A stretch of 64,000 nucleotides of DNA from the NCBI GenBank assembly GCA_022494885.1, contig JAGVSM010002371.1, positions 62,001 to 126,000 on the forward strand. The letters run 5' to 3'. The translations under genes and the position numbers were made by a program. The number at the start of each line of letters is the position of its first letter. The first letter of the stretch is position 1. The notes under the pieces are model-generated. The model was not told the DNA's origin, did no database searches, and saw only the letters and a program-made list of their open reading frames with translations. Shown piece by piece: positions 1 to 10,659 of the stretch. The stretch comes from Micrasema longulum (lineage: Eukaryota > Arthropoda > Insecta > Trichoptera > Brachycentridae).

Positions 1-140
1 CTTGGAGAGTGTCTTACAGTATTTTAGTTTTTTAATACATAAAATAAGATAAAAATATATAATTAGTAAATTCCGACTCCTCTCTTCTTCCCGCCTCTTT
101 TATTCAAGATTGAACATTAAAAAATATTTACCCAAATAAA

Positions 141-360
141 CGTTGGCTTTTAATAACATGTGTCCTATCAGCACGTGAAGGTGTATAGTGGGATAAGCAT
201 TTTAGTGTTATTAGTTTTTTGACTAAGAGACAGGTACGTCTCAAAACACCTATATAATAAGTGCACATTGGCGTTAGCTTTTAAGAGCACGTGTCCTATC
301 AGCACGTGAAGGTGCATAGTGGCATTTACTCGTTAGTGTAATTAGTGTCTCAAAACTAGT
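141..360. repeat. two-unit tandem duplication, period about 131 bp
   Basis: A unit starting near 141 recurs from about 272. Both copies share the stretch GTGTCCTATCAGCACGTGAA and the following AGGTG(C/T)ATAGTGG, and both end near GTCTCAAAAC. Each copy contains the perfect palindrome CACGTG. The copies differ by scattered substitutions, so the duplication is not recent. No reading frame is evident. Confidence 0.75.
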
Positions 361-804
361 AGACTTAGAAAAGTAGTTATGTACTAATATTTATTAACAT
401 TTATTTAAATTTTTGACCACAAAGTTTTTAATTTAAACAATATTAGTAATGGATATCTAAATAAATAATAAAATACTTTCATGTAATAAGATTTTTATTT
501 TATTTATTTCAATTATAATAACTTATTATATTTATTTATTCATACAATACATATGTAATACAAAAAATCATTACAATTACATTACATACATAAGAGTACT
601 TTTACATCAATTATAGTCATTGTTTCATGTAAAAAAAAAAAAAAGATCAGAAAATCAATTGATCAAACAGCATATTCCTCAGCTTCCTTTCAGGTCCTTT
701 TAATTATCCATTTATGAACTAGAGCTTTAAAAGCATTGCTTTTGATTTTGCTTTTACATAATATATAAGTATAAACATACATTTCATACATGACTTGTAG
801 TTAC
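361..804. other. AT-rich stretch, nothing recognised
   Basis: Apart from a run of about 14 A near 630 I see no gene, repeat or structural element here. Confidence 0.5.
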
Positions 805-925
805 GCGGCCACTTAAACCAACTAATAACAGGTCAAAAGCCCTGAAATTGCCTAGACGTCCGTATTCCCTTCTCTTAAATGTTCTCCATCCATGTTATAT
901 GTCAATAATATGTATATTGCCAAAT
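805..925 (+). mobile_element. foldback-family fragment (diverged)
   Basis: The order GCGGCCACTTAAACCAAC, then AGGTCAAAAGCCCTG, then GCCTAGACGTCCGTATTCCC and TCTTAAATGTTC matches the conserved arm of the foldback repeat best seen at 11871-12274. It is a single arm without its inverted partner. Confidence 0.6.
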
Positions 926-1537
926 CACAATTCGTTTTTTAATACTTTCACCTGTAAAAGTCAAACAAAAGGTACAAATGTATCCTTAAAAAGTATCGTA
1001 ATATAACGGATGTCTTGTAAGATACTGTACCAAAACTTGTCAAAAATTCTATCCTGAAAAATGGCTGACATAACCCTCCAGAATGCACGGCTGGAAATGT
1101 AAAAATATTTTTATATCCGCCCATTTCTCACCCATAAAGGGGTAATAAAAAAATCTTTAATATTCACATCCATGTTGAGTAAAAAGATTTCTTACCTATA
1201 CCACGGGGTGCTGCTGGGTCCTCGATATGTTAAATTCAGTCATAAATATGTTTTACGAATCTCTGTATTCATACCATCTTCAAAACTCCGAAATTAATCC
1301 CTCTTATGTAATCATTCACAGCATCTTAATAATAAGTCGTAAGTAAGCCTGCCTGATTTATGCACAAAACTCCCTTTGTTGTTGTACAAATCAGGGTGGT
1401 CATTACGGCATAATGGAATTTATCCTCGAGACTTATGGTTTACATTCTACTTTCGGATGCCTTTAAATGAGTTACGGCTTAATAGCTCTGTAATCGTTAT
1501 CCAGTAAAAAAATTAAGTATCTAGGCTATAAAGCTCA
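926..1537. other. no gene seen
   Basis: AT-rich sequence with no frame or repeat that I could match to another part of the window. Confidence 0.4.
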
Positions 1538-2191
1538 TCTTTATATATATCATTCCTCTGTACGTGTGATGTCACTGAACTCCCCCTAAACGGCTTAAGC
1601 GATTTACGTGCGATTTTCAGAGAAATATAGATCTTTGCGCTGTGCGTGTTCGTAGATTAAAATCTTCAATCTCACAGGTAAAAAAAAAGTAAGGAGCATA
1701 AATATTTTACTCATCGATCTACCTTTTACAAAAAATGGAAAGATGTTTTTTTGTGTGTAAAAAAAGTTCGTTTTTGAATGTTTACAAACGGCATTTGTTT
1801 TTTGTGGATCTCAATCAGATTCTTTCCTTAAATTCCTTTTTATTTCTACCCATTTATTTCTTTTGACTGGATTTTTGGTAATACTAAAATAATATCAAAT
1901 TAAATATATTTTTGATGATCGTATTCCTATATAAGTACACTCCTCTGTTGGTGTGAAAACCGGAGTTAGACGTTTACAAAAAGAATGCCGTATTTGAAAA
2001 AATATTTATTTTTAATGTTTTGGAATTCAACCATAAACCACTACCTACTTAAATTCAATATTTGAATATTAACCATTCTAAGTTTTGGAATTTAATCACA
2101 AACCAGTACCTAGGTACCTACTTTTCAATAAAAAGTATTTTTCCAAGGCACACCAACATTCGGGCAGGACAACGTCTGTCGGGTCAGCTAG
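1538..2191 (+). mobile_element. complete non-autonomous Helitron
   Basis: A 654-bp element with the Helitron hallmarks: it begins TC after an A (TCTTTATATATATCATTCC) and ends CTAG before a T (GTCTGTCGGGTCAGCTAG|T), with no terminal inverted repeats. Its 5' block (CCTCTGTACGTGTGATGTCA) and 3' block recur in reverse at 55680-56378, and its 3' part recurs at 9957-10167. Position-by-position agreement between full-length copies supports both boundaries. It encodes no Rep/helicase, so it would have depended on one elsewhere. The 3' end resembles lepidopteran Helitrons as I know them; I could not check this against a library. Confidence 0.8.
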
Positions 2192-2465
2192 TATTATAAT
2201 AAAATACTACTTTTTTATTTATATTTATTATACTCGGCTTACCTTCTTTTATATAATACAAGAATTAACACAATTAAATAAACCCAAATAAATTTATGCA
2301 ATATAATCTGCTTTCTTAAAATAACGAAATCCAGTAGTAGAATCGTGACATTCTTCGAAATATTATTCAATGAAGGATAATGTTTATCAACAGTCACAAG
2401 ATTACCTAATGGTCCAGTTACTTGCGAACATTTCCATGCACAAGGTCAAAAGTTACCTAATTACA

Positions 2466-2604
2466 AAAGTCCGAGGTTAGCACTCGGCTCTACTACCACT
2501 TTATTCCTATTCTCTAATAGTGAGTTATTTACAACTCATTGAAAACAGCCCCTAAAATTTAAATGTTTACGTTTATCATAAAAACGCAAATGTTTTTTTT
2601 TTTA
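2466..2604 (+). mobile_element. tRNA-derived SINE, lineage G, 5'-truncated
   Basis: This keeps the tail half of the SINE seen whole at 48672-48873: GTCCGAGGTTAGCACTCGG, then TTCTCTAATAGTGAGTTATT, TACAACTCATTGAAAA and AAAACGCAAATG. The promoter head is missing. Confidence 0.65.
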
Positions 2605-2737
2605 ATACATAAAAGCAAGCCGCACCGCAGCTGAGCAATAATAATGACAAAAGTCTAAAATTATCACTTTTTATTCAAGTATGCCAAAATGTGTCCATGC
2701 GGATAAAGAATACAGTTATGTGTAAGAAATATAGATG

Positions 2738-2990
2738 AGTATTTTAGATAAGTCCGTCTCATTGTGTAGTGAACCATTCTTGAAGTCCTGGTTTCGATTT
2801 CTAGCAGGGTGGGTGTAAAATATTGATTTTAAAGGTTTTTCAAACTGCAGGTTTGTAAAGTAAAACTGATCTCCTTACCTTTATGTAACAGAGATAGAAA
2901 TGCGCTGCATTTGTTTTTCCAATGCAGTGCTCTATGCGCCACTGGGCGAAAGAAGAATACTGATGACGCTAAAACGTTGCTGAATATAAT
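2738..2990 (+). mobile_element. tRNA-derived SINE, lineage T
   Basis: A weak tRNA-like head (GATAAGTCCGTCTCATTGTG, with B-box-like GGTTTCGATTTC) is followed by a conserved body: TAAAACTGATC, then CCAATGCAGTGCTCTATGCG and CCACTGGGCGAAAG. The same body occurs at 14855-15130, 28699-29150 and 8260-8490. The overlapping minus-strand reading frame is incidental. Confidence 0.65.
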
Positions 2991-4589
2991 GTATTTTTTA
3001 TCCGCATAACTATCAGCATAATTCTTTAAAATATTGATGCGAAAAGCGAAAATTGAAATTTTGCATTTTTTAATTCCAGAAATAATCATGGCACAATGAT
3101 CATCACACTATTGTTATTGCTAAAATAATTTTAAACTGGTATTTAGATAAATAGATAGATAGTAAATTGAGTATGTTAATTGTGCCTTTGTTTTCGAGAA
3201 TTAATGTTAACTTACTGATACCGCGAGTGCGCAAAACTGCTCTCCTATAAAAACGAGTTTTTTTTAGTTGTCCACTATATTCCCGGGGTGCGAAGTGAGT
3301 TAAGTAATCATTGTTTATTAGAATATATTTTTTACGCAAAATATTTTTTATTTAATTATTTGTTAAAAACATAGTACATACATTACTTAATTACAAAGAC
3401 ACGGTTTATAGTGACACAATCGGTAACGATCCATTCCTGTGAACCTGCCCCGACTCTCTAAAAAAACCATTTTGACTTTACTTTAGTATCGCGCGTATGT
3501 CTTATGGCAAAGAATGAGATTTGTAAATTAAATTATTTGTCATAAGTTTAGCAGTGTATTTCAATAATTGATTTTGTTACATAAATCCAAGACTGTCAGT
3601 TTTAGGCTTAAAATATAAAATTTTACTTTAGACAATTTAAAATAACTATGTTAACTTTCCATTGTAATCAGGGCCCTGTATGAAATCACATTTGAAATTG
3701 TTATATATCAAGGTCTGGCAAGAAAACAAATTACAAAAATGTCATCACACCTTTTTTACAATATCTTTTCAAAAAACTAGAAAGTGTCCTTTTTACAAAC
3801 TGATAAACCATCTAATTAGCGATTCTCAGCGCGCTCTACTTATTTCGTTTATGGATACTTTTGAGTAAACAGACAATGACAAATAAATGTTTCATTTACG
3901 CATAATGACGATTTTTTCATTTTTTCTCTCTAGGGAATGTCACTGTAGCCCAGTCAAGTGGTTATAGCTACTGTTCTGTATACGGAGGGAACGTGCTCTG
4001 TTTAATAAAACATAAAACGCCCGACGACTTCCATTTTAATTGCCCAACTTAATGGTTGTCACTTGAGTTTATTTTTACACGTCTTTCCTTTAACTTTTAA
4101 ACACTATTTCCATTAATTTATTATATAAAGACGTATAGACGAAGTTCATTTTAGTAAAGAGGTTTATTCGATAGTCTTATCGGTTTATTGCGCACATGTT
4201 ATTATGCTTCAAAGAAATACTTTTTGTATACCGAATACCGACTTAAGAAAAAAACAACTGCTTATCACGATTTTATTGTTTCGTTTTGTTTTAGCATACT
4301 ACTAAAACACCTTAATGGCATTTATTCATATCATGTTGTCAAGTTATATAAATCTCCAATGGGTTTGACGGGTGACATCTTTTTTTGGCATAATGAGAAA
4401 ATATTTTGTTTTTTATGGGTTTAAGAATACCAAATAATATTATGCAATAATAAAACGTATTCAGAAAGTACTTGTTGACAAAATCTTTTTTTTTCCCGTA
4501 CTTTTTTGTAAACTAATATTTATAATTATTCATGATTATCTTATTTTATTAGAGAAAAAACAGCGTATAATATTCCGTAGATATCTAGA
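2991..4589. other. no gene seen
   Basis: AT-rich sequence with only short open frames that lack recognisable motifs. I see no repeat shared with the rest of the window. Confidence 0.4.
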
Positions 4590-4735
4590 GATGTAACAGT
4601 GACGAAAAACATTTAAGAGAAGGAAATATGAAAGTCCAGGCTTTTAAAGGGCTAAAGACCTGTCTTTACCAGTTTAAGTGACCACTTTAAACACAGTAAC
4701 ATTTACCATTCTGCCTATGTTTTAACATATTTTTT
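4590..4735 (-). mobile_element. foldback-family fragment, minus orientation
   Basis: The series ACATTTAAGAGAAGGAAATA, GAAAGTCCAGGC, GACCTGTC, AGTTTAAGTGACCACTTTAA and ACATTTACCATTCTGCC is the reverse complement of the foldback arm at 12412-12599. Confidence 0.6.
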
Positions 4736-4988
4736 ATGTGTATTTTTTAATGAAAAATATTTAAGTTCTTATTTTTACTCTAATATTTCAATTTTAATGA
4801 GTCCATAACGCTACCACGGTACCACAACTCGGTTCAAAGATATACATTTCTTTAATTAAGTATATTTAATAAATATTTTTGAATTTCGCGATCGAACTAA
4901 CGCACGGTGATGAAGTGTTGACGTATTTATTTCTTAAAATAAAGGAATTCAATGTGATTGAAAGTGAATAAAATAACGCCCACAACGC

Positions 4989-5016
4989 GGCATAATAAAT
5001 AATTATTTATTATGCC
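4989..5016. repeat. perfect 28-bp palindrome
   Basis: GGCATAATAAATAA is followed directly by TTATTTATTATGCC, its exact reverse complement. It sits just upstream of a LINE tail. No function is implied. Confidence 0.85.
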
Positions 5017-5024
5017 CGAAATTA

Positions 5025-5390
5025 TTAATAACCTATTTTCTAATTTATACTAATGCTTCAATTTTTATTATTATCTGTTCGTTTTCAAATTTACATTAAT
5101 GTTTCATTTTCTAATTAATAGTGGTATATTTTCTAATTTATATTATTGATTCAATTTTTATTATATTACCTGCATGTTTTCTAATTTATTTTTATTTTGG
5201 ATTTTTTAAAATGTTATTATTAATTGAATTTATTAAGCACCATTTAATGAAATAAAAAAAAATATCCGTAAAAAAGAAGGTCCTTACTAAACTCAGGAAT
5301 TTTCTAGCTAGTGGGGACCTGGAACAAAAAAAATATGTTCATTTTAAAACTGTTAAATACATAAATAAAAAAATATATATAAATTTAGAG
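5025..5390 (+). mobile_element. LINE 3' untranslated tail with internal short tandem repeats
   Basis: Repeats of a roughly 50-bp unit (TTTTCTAATTTATACTAATG, then CTTCAATTTTTATTATTA) lead into AAGGTCCTTACTAAACTCAG, GGAATTTTCTAGCTAGTGGG and CATTTTAAAACTGTTAAATA, and end in an A-rich tail. The whole block matches 61625-62010 in reverse complement. The AAAT-rich end suggests the 3' UTR of a non-LTR retrotransposon, but no coding part is attached. Confidence 0.6.
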
Positions 5391-6042
5391 TTATAATATA
5401 TAAAATATATAATATATAAAATAATAATATATAAATTACTACCTAATTAAAATACTAACAGTCAAAGACTCAAAATTTAAATTGTGTTTGGAACCAAATA
5501 TTTTAAAACTTGAATAAAAAAATATATGTGAACAAAATGCTTTCCAAAAAAATATTATTGAGAAAGAATTATAAACAATAACCCACACTACATAAAGAAA
5601 TTGGAAGAATTAACTAATCGTAAAACATATTCCCAAATACTTACGACGAAAGAAACATCGGTAAATGTGAACAAGAATAACATTACACCTAAATTGCACT
5701 TATAGTAACCGGAAAAAACGATTTAAAGACCGATAAATTTAAATACAAAATACAATTTAAAATAATTTAACAAAATTAAAAATCGGCATCTTTAGATTTT
5801 AAAAAAATGGCAAGTAAAAAATCGTAATAACATGCTTTAAAAAATAAGACGCTGAAAAATTAACTGAAACATTAACAAGATTCTCGGAAAGGAAAAGGTG
5901 GCTAAGGAATATATATATATTTTTTTTAATTCTCCCATTTTCCGTATTTAGATCGGAAACCTTTATTGATGTGGGTAAGATTCAGCAAAGCCTTGAAATA
6001 TTGTTTACGCTTCTTCTTTGACTATTTGGTTTAATTAACAAT
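5391..6042. other. no gene seen
   Basis: Very AT-rich. The segment near 5945-5985 (GAAACCTTTATTGATGTGGG) resembles the interior of the foldback family (compare 54610-54635). The rest is unassigned. Confidence 0.4.
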
Positions 6043-6090
6043 ATTTTGAGTTGGTTCAAAATTTTGTAGGCAAAAACTGGTCTAGTAACT
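6043..6090 (+). mobile_element. foldback-family terminus
   Basis: CAATATTTTGAGTTGGTTC followed by AAAATTTTGTAGGCAAAAAC matches the outer end of the inverted-repeat element at 11871. Related isolated termini lie at 19540-19600 and 41717-41755. Confidence 0.5.
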
Positions 6091-6174
6091 TGGATCAAAC
6101 CAACAAAGTGTTTTTTTTTTTTTCATAAATATAGGAAAAAATAATTACGGTTTGTATCGATTACGAAATACTAG

Positions 6175-6320
6175 TTTTTTGGACCACAACAGGCCGGAGG
6201 CCCAATTACTGTGGTGAATTATAGCACAGAACACCCAGGATTGTAATGACTTAGATATTTGACCCATGAACGAGAGGTTTCTGGTTAGATCACCGATGAG
6301 AACACAATCTGGGTGTTTTT
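6175..6320 (-). mobile_element. SINE lineage D, tail portion
   Basis: Read on the minus strand it gives GGTGTTCTGTG, ATTCACCACAGTAATTG, GGCCTCCGGCCTGTTGTGG and a poly-A. The same tail occurs in the head-bearing copy at 25837-26013. Confidence 0.6.
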
Positions 6321-6595
6321 TGTTAAAATTTACCACTGTAATTGTCTCCAGTACTATTGTGGAGCAAATAAAAACAAAAAAATATGAACAAATTAAAGTT
6401 TTTCTGGGTTATTATGCCGTGTGTTGTTCGCATTATTTGTCAACGATTCGGATTGCATAACAGCGTCTATTATCAGGTGTGATGTTATTTTTGTAAAGAG
6501 ATATTCTTTATAACTAAGTACCCGGATAATTTTAAACGCATCCCATCACCTTTGTTTATATTGATGAGATGTGTGTACGTTTGTTTGTTTGTAAG

Positions 6596-7130
6596 CTTGG
6601 ACTTGCCCCTGTCTCGAGCTGTGCTTGCGGAGATGACCATCAATCGGCCGAGCACATTCTGTGGCACTGTCTATTATTAGATGATGCCAGAGATGAGATG
6701 CTGAATGGTTTGACAGGAGTCATGCGACCAGCGTAAAATGTGGATCTGATGGCCAACAGTACAAATTTTGCGCCGGTTCTTCCGTAGGTTTGTCCGGACT
6801 TGGGTATTGCGTTGGGAGCTCCTCCTGGAGGGAGTTCCTGTGGAATGCTGATACAGTTGGGACTGTGCTTCCTTCCTTCGGAACGCACACGTTCTCTTGT
6901 TTTATCCTCTCCTTCTGGAGGTAGCATTCGGATCCTCTGCCTCTGATCACTCAAAGGGTCCTTCTTTATTCAAGGCCGTTTTTTTATTGTAAATGTTTTT
7001 AATTATGTTTATTGTGTTAGTTATGTTTGCTGTGTAATTATAGTTTTAAGTCATTATTTTCGTATATTTATATACTTTTATTTGTGTAAATTGTTTGTAG
7101 ATATATATTTTTGAATAATAAAAACAGAGG
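6596..7130 (+). pseudogene. R1-clade non-LTR retrotransposon, 3' fragment
   Basis: Reading from 6596 gives a C-terminal zinc knuckle, C-x1-C-x8-H-x4-C (Cys codons at 6620 and 6626, His at 6653, Cys at 6668), in the context SSCACGDDHQSAEHILWHC. This CCHC is typical of the R1 clade downstream of the reverse transcriptase. A TAA interrupts after VMRPA. The next segment reads DLMANSTNF and then, after a +1 shift, RFFRRFVRTWVLRWELLLEG, ending at TGA 6849-6851. DLxAN..NF followed by RRFVRTW is the usual end of R1-type ORF2. The rest to about 7130 is 3' UTR ending AATAATAAAAAC. The RT domain is absent, so this is a dead 5'-truncated copy. Confidence 0.75.
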
Positions 7131-7134
7131 CATT

Positions 7135-7330
7135 GAGGGGATCCTGAGGGGTGAAGACGACATGTTGGCATCTGTCCATTCATCTTTTTTCCCCTCCCTC
7201 AATCTGCATACAGTTTGTATTCCTTAGGAATATTTATAATAACTTTCCTCTATGCGCAGCTGACAGAGAGTCCCCCAGAGCTCTATAACAGCTGCGGGTG
7301 AATATTGGGCTTAAGGATCCTCCTCAATGT
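7135..7330 (+). repeat. dispersed repeat, partner at 57795-57905
   Basis: GTTTGTATTCCTTAGGAATA, AGCTGACAGAGAGTCCCCCA and TTGGGCTTAAGGATCCTCC recur in reverse complement at 57795-57905. The repeat is GC-richer than its surroundings and lies immediately downstream of the R1-type fragment. It could be more LINE 3' sequence or a separate element. The GC-richer sequence continues to about 7530 without a matched partner. Confidence 0.55.
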
Positions 7331-7530
7331 TGAGGTATTTGTAGATCTCAACCGCCTCTTTTACTAATCGAGTTTCGTGACTCTATGGTCTCCCTAAGAT
7401 TATCAGCTTGAAGAAAAACTTGCTCCGCTTCTACGTATGTGATGATCGACCAAAGCCGATTTTTCGGGGTAGCTGAGCCTGACAAATGAACGACACTCTG
7501 CAAAACAACCCAGAAAATCTTATTGTGCAT

Positions 7531-8070
7531 CTAAACGGCCATAAAAAAAACGAAGTTTAATATAGGATAGGTCTTATATTAACTTGTTATTATATTTACA
7601 TTATTCGCAAAATGATACACCACATTAGCTCTATTTAATACGAATATTATTACGTCGATACATAATAATTTATCCATTATAAAAGACACACCGATACTTA
7701 AAAAAATAATCTGTATGAAATGAATAATAATCTAAAATACCTTTACTTTGCTTGCTGCAAAGCACAAACGGATGTAATAAAAGGAGCTTTTATAGAAAAA
7801 ACGGTTTTGTGCATCCTGCAAGCGGTATCAAGGTGCTTCTGTAATCATCTTTCATGTTGCCTATTACGGGCATTTCTTTTTCCATTTTTCGCAATAAGAT
7901 GCGATCGGAAACATGTTATATGTATATGGAGCAAAACCGGTGAGGCGAGTGTGTGAGACGGAAAGATGGGTTTAGTAATAGGGATGTACATAATATATGC
8001 AGAGTAAATCAAATCCATATTGCATGCGATACATCGATGTTTTCCAATCATCGATAAGTATACAGTGGCC
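7531..8070. other. no gene seen
   Basis: Short frames on both strands show no family motifs, and I found no repeat shared within the window. Confidence 0.4.
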
Positions 8071-8204
8071 TTATTCTGTAACTAATTTATTCCGTAAATT
8101 CATTCGTATCGTACGATAGGGAACAAGAACGAAATGTAGTTGTGATTGCGAAATAGATATATGACAAACGAATGAACTTACGAAACGAAGTTGCTACAGA
8201 ATAA
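8071..8204. mobile_element. 134-bp MITE with about 37-bp inverted termini
   Basis: The left end TTATTCTGTAACTAATTTAT (continuing TCCGTAAATTCATTCGT) pairs with the right end, where ACGAATGAACTTACGAAACG leads to GCTACAGAATAA. Several mismatches show age. It is too short to code for a transposase. Confidence 0.7.
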
Positions 8205-8259
8205 ACCTGCAGAAGTGTTTTCAAGTGTTAAGTATTTTAGAAAATATACAGTTTTTTTT

Positions 8260-8490
8260 TGTTGGCCTCGTGGTTTAATGGTCAACGCATTTGCTACCGT
8301 GCAAGAGGACATGGTTGATATAAAATATTTATTTTCACACTAGAATATTTCATATTTTCTGGACTGGTACCTAGCGTAAGATTGATCATCTTATCTTTAT
8401 GAAACAAAAAAATTTGATCAAGATACACTGCGATTGGTGTACCATGCAGTGAACTATACACCATTAGGTCCGGAAAGGGAATTATGATGA
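8260..8490 (+). mobile_element. tRNA-derived SINE, lineage C
   Basis: An A-box-like head (GGCCTCGTGGTTTAATGGTC) and CATGGTTGATAT at the B-box position are followed by TTTTCACACTAGAATATTTC, ACTGGTACCTAG, GATTGATCATCTTATC and CCATTAGGTCCGGAAAGGGA. The body matches 49211-49425 and, more distantly, lineage T. The B box has decayed from GGTTCGA. Confidence 0.7.
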
Positions 8491-8944
8491 AGTTTTTGTT
8501 GAATTCTGAAAAACAAAAATTTAAATCGTCTATTAATCGAATAATGAAGCTATAAGAAGCAAATTCAGACATCTCCATTGAAAGAGTTACTAAGATATTT
8601 GCGAAAAACTTTGAAAAAATAATCGTGAGATTTTAAATTATGTAATGTAATGTAATGTATTTATTTAGATAGTTATACAAATAAAATTTGCTTTTTGTAT
8701 TATGCTTCAGTAACTCAATGGATAATGCTAAGTTTGAGGTGTCAAGTAGTATAATTGAAATCTGTTTTGCAAGATTTAGAGACGGTTTTTAATTACGCTA
8801 TTATTTTAATAGGTAGGTTTTTGTCTATAGTTTAAATTTTGGTGAAGATTTGTAAGTTTGCTTCTAATACCTTCAAATGATGATTGGTCCATCAAAGAAA
8901 GAAATATTTCGATCCAGTGGTAGATAGTACCTACATAGTTGTAG

Positions 8945-9260
8945 AACTTCTTCTTTCTTCTTCTTTTCTACATTTGCTCCTGAGTGAAGCACGAGGACAT
9001 CACCAGACGCCTCCAGGAGACCCTACCGCCAGCCAGCACTCTCGTCTTCCACCACGTCAGTTCCGCCAAATAAAGTCGAAAGATCGACATCGACGGCCTT
9101 CTGGGACGGCGTGAGCCCGCAGGTGTAAAAAAGAGGCAAGTTGGGTTTTGGTTCTCCTGAGACATGCACAGTACGTGTTCATACCAGCTCAACTACCGCA
9201 TCCTCAAGACGCTCGTTATGGAAGACTGCTGCGTCTGTTCTCGGACTTCAAACCATTTTA
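8945..9260 (-). pseudogene. RTE-like LINE, 3' C-terminal relic
   Basis: Minus-strand translation around 8968-9192 includes WYEHVLCMSQENQNPT and AGSRRPRRPSMS. These resemble the W(Y/F)GHVxRM and RRPxGRP segments near the C-terminus of RTE-like endonuclease/reverse transcriptases. The 3' side ends in a GAA-rich tract (the TTCTTC run at 8949-8975 on the plus strand). Motif matches are partial, so the clade is tentative. Confidence 0.5.
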
Positions 9261-9956
9261 TACCTTATCAAGCACATACTCTCAAAACTCAGAAAATTTG
9301 TGTTTTAAGCTTTGATAAGGTGGCAAGATTTGCACGCACATAGAACTACTGGCATTATACAAGAGTTGAATAATCGGCATCTCGTTTTGACTTGATTATA
9401 CAGAGGCTGATCAGGGTTAGGACAGGATTTGTTGCACATAATCTGAGTATTTTTTTTCTTTACATCAGATACATGTTATAATATGTCGATGTTTATCGAT
9501 GTTTCGTAGGCAATGTTGCATCCCTATGGATGATGGCCAAGGGTAAGTCGGAGAAGGAAGAAAGGGAAAGGGAAAGGGAAGAGATGTATTACTAGTATGT
9601 GACCACTTATTCACTGTCGACAGTTTTAATATAATATAATATATATTGTAACTAGCTTCTAGACTCGCCGGACGGAAAATACAGAGAATTATGTGCATAT
9701 TTAGATGCGCTTTCAAAGAAAAATTAACCGCATAAGTTATTCTTCAAATCACCGCATAAATATAATGCTTTCAACATTGTTAGTTGGAACACATACTACG
9801 GGTGATTTTTTTTATTTTTATTATGAATATCGTATAGTCTTTTCGTGAAAATTACCTTAAGAGTATGTGTGGTGGCAGAGACGTTCAATAAATACGTATA
9901 TGAAAACAGTTTTTTTTTAAATACGTATTTGAAAACAATTCAAAACGTTTTTAAAA
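9261..9956. other. no gene; short GGGAAA repeat
   Basis: A (GGGAAA)-type microsatellite occupies about 9559-9582. The rest is AT-rich and unassigned. Confidence 0.45.
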
Positions 9957-10167
9957 ATAGTATTCCTACATAAGTACACCGCTCTGTTGGTGAGAAGACC
10001 GGAGTTTGACGTTCGCAAAAAGAATGCCATATTTTTAAAAAAATATTTGTTTTGGAATTCAACCATAAACAAGTACCTTGGTACCTACTTATCAATCAAA
10101 ATTATTTTTCCAAGCTGATAGCAGGCTGCTAACGTTCGGGCAGGACAACGTCTGTCGGGTCTGCTAG
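9957..10167 (+). mobile_element. Helitron 3' half (5'-deleted copy)
   Basis: It runs from ATTCCTACATAAGTACACCG through AGAATGCCATATTT and GTACCTTGGTACCTAC to the 3' end ACGTCTGTCGGGTCTGCTAG|T. This matches the last part of the element at 1538-2191 but lacks its first approximately 380 bp. Confidence 0.7.
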
Positions 10168-10273
10168 TTTAATGTACAGTTTAATGATAATAAGATATAA
10201 GTTATGAACATTCATATATTGTGATGTTTGTACTATTTTTTAAAAAAAAAATATATATTTTTAAAAATGTTTC

Positions 10274-10352
10274 CTGTAAACCACGTCAGGAATCGAACCA
10301 GAGACCTGTTGCATGGTAGTCAAACGCGCTAACAACTTGACCACGAGGTGGA
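10274..10352 (-). mobile_element. tRNA-derived SINE head, lineage C
   Basis: On the minus strand CCACCTCGTGGTCAAGTTG is followed by TTTGACTACCATGCAACAGG and TCTGGTTCGATTCCTGACGT. It has both a recognisable A-box region and the intact B box GGTTCGATTCC. It does not close a tRNA acceptor stem, so it is a SINE head and not a tRNA gene. Confidence 0.65.
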
Positions 10353-10659
10353 CATAATGCAGTTCCCTATTAACCACCATGCGTAGAAAGGGTAATTATG
10401 ATGATGACGTTTTAATTTTAAAGCGACTGATACTAGAGAAAATACTACTATTGCCTAATTTTTTTTACCAAATTTTCAACCATACAATTAACTTTCTAGT
10501 CTTTTTGATGCCGTGGCATCTACTCCGCATTCCATTCTTATTTTATATTCAGTATGTATTCAGCATTCAGCACAACTATTTAAAAGAGTTTTATTACACT
10601 TCTTAATAATCGTAATTAATCATTAAAAAGGGATTACCACGTAGAAAACTAAATAATCA

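Noticed and set aside
10274..10352. A minus-strand tRNA gene
   Set aside because: Only the promoter boxes are tRNA-like; no cloverleaf closes and the sequence matches SINE heads elsewhere in the window.
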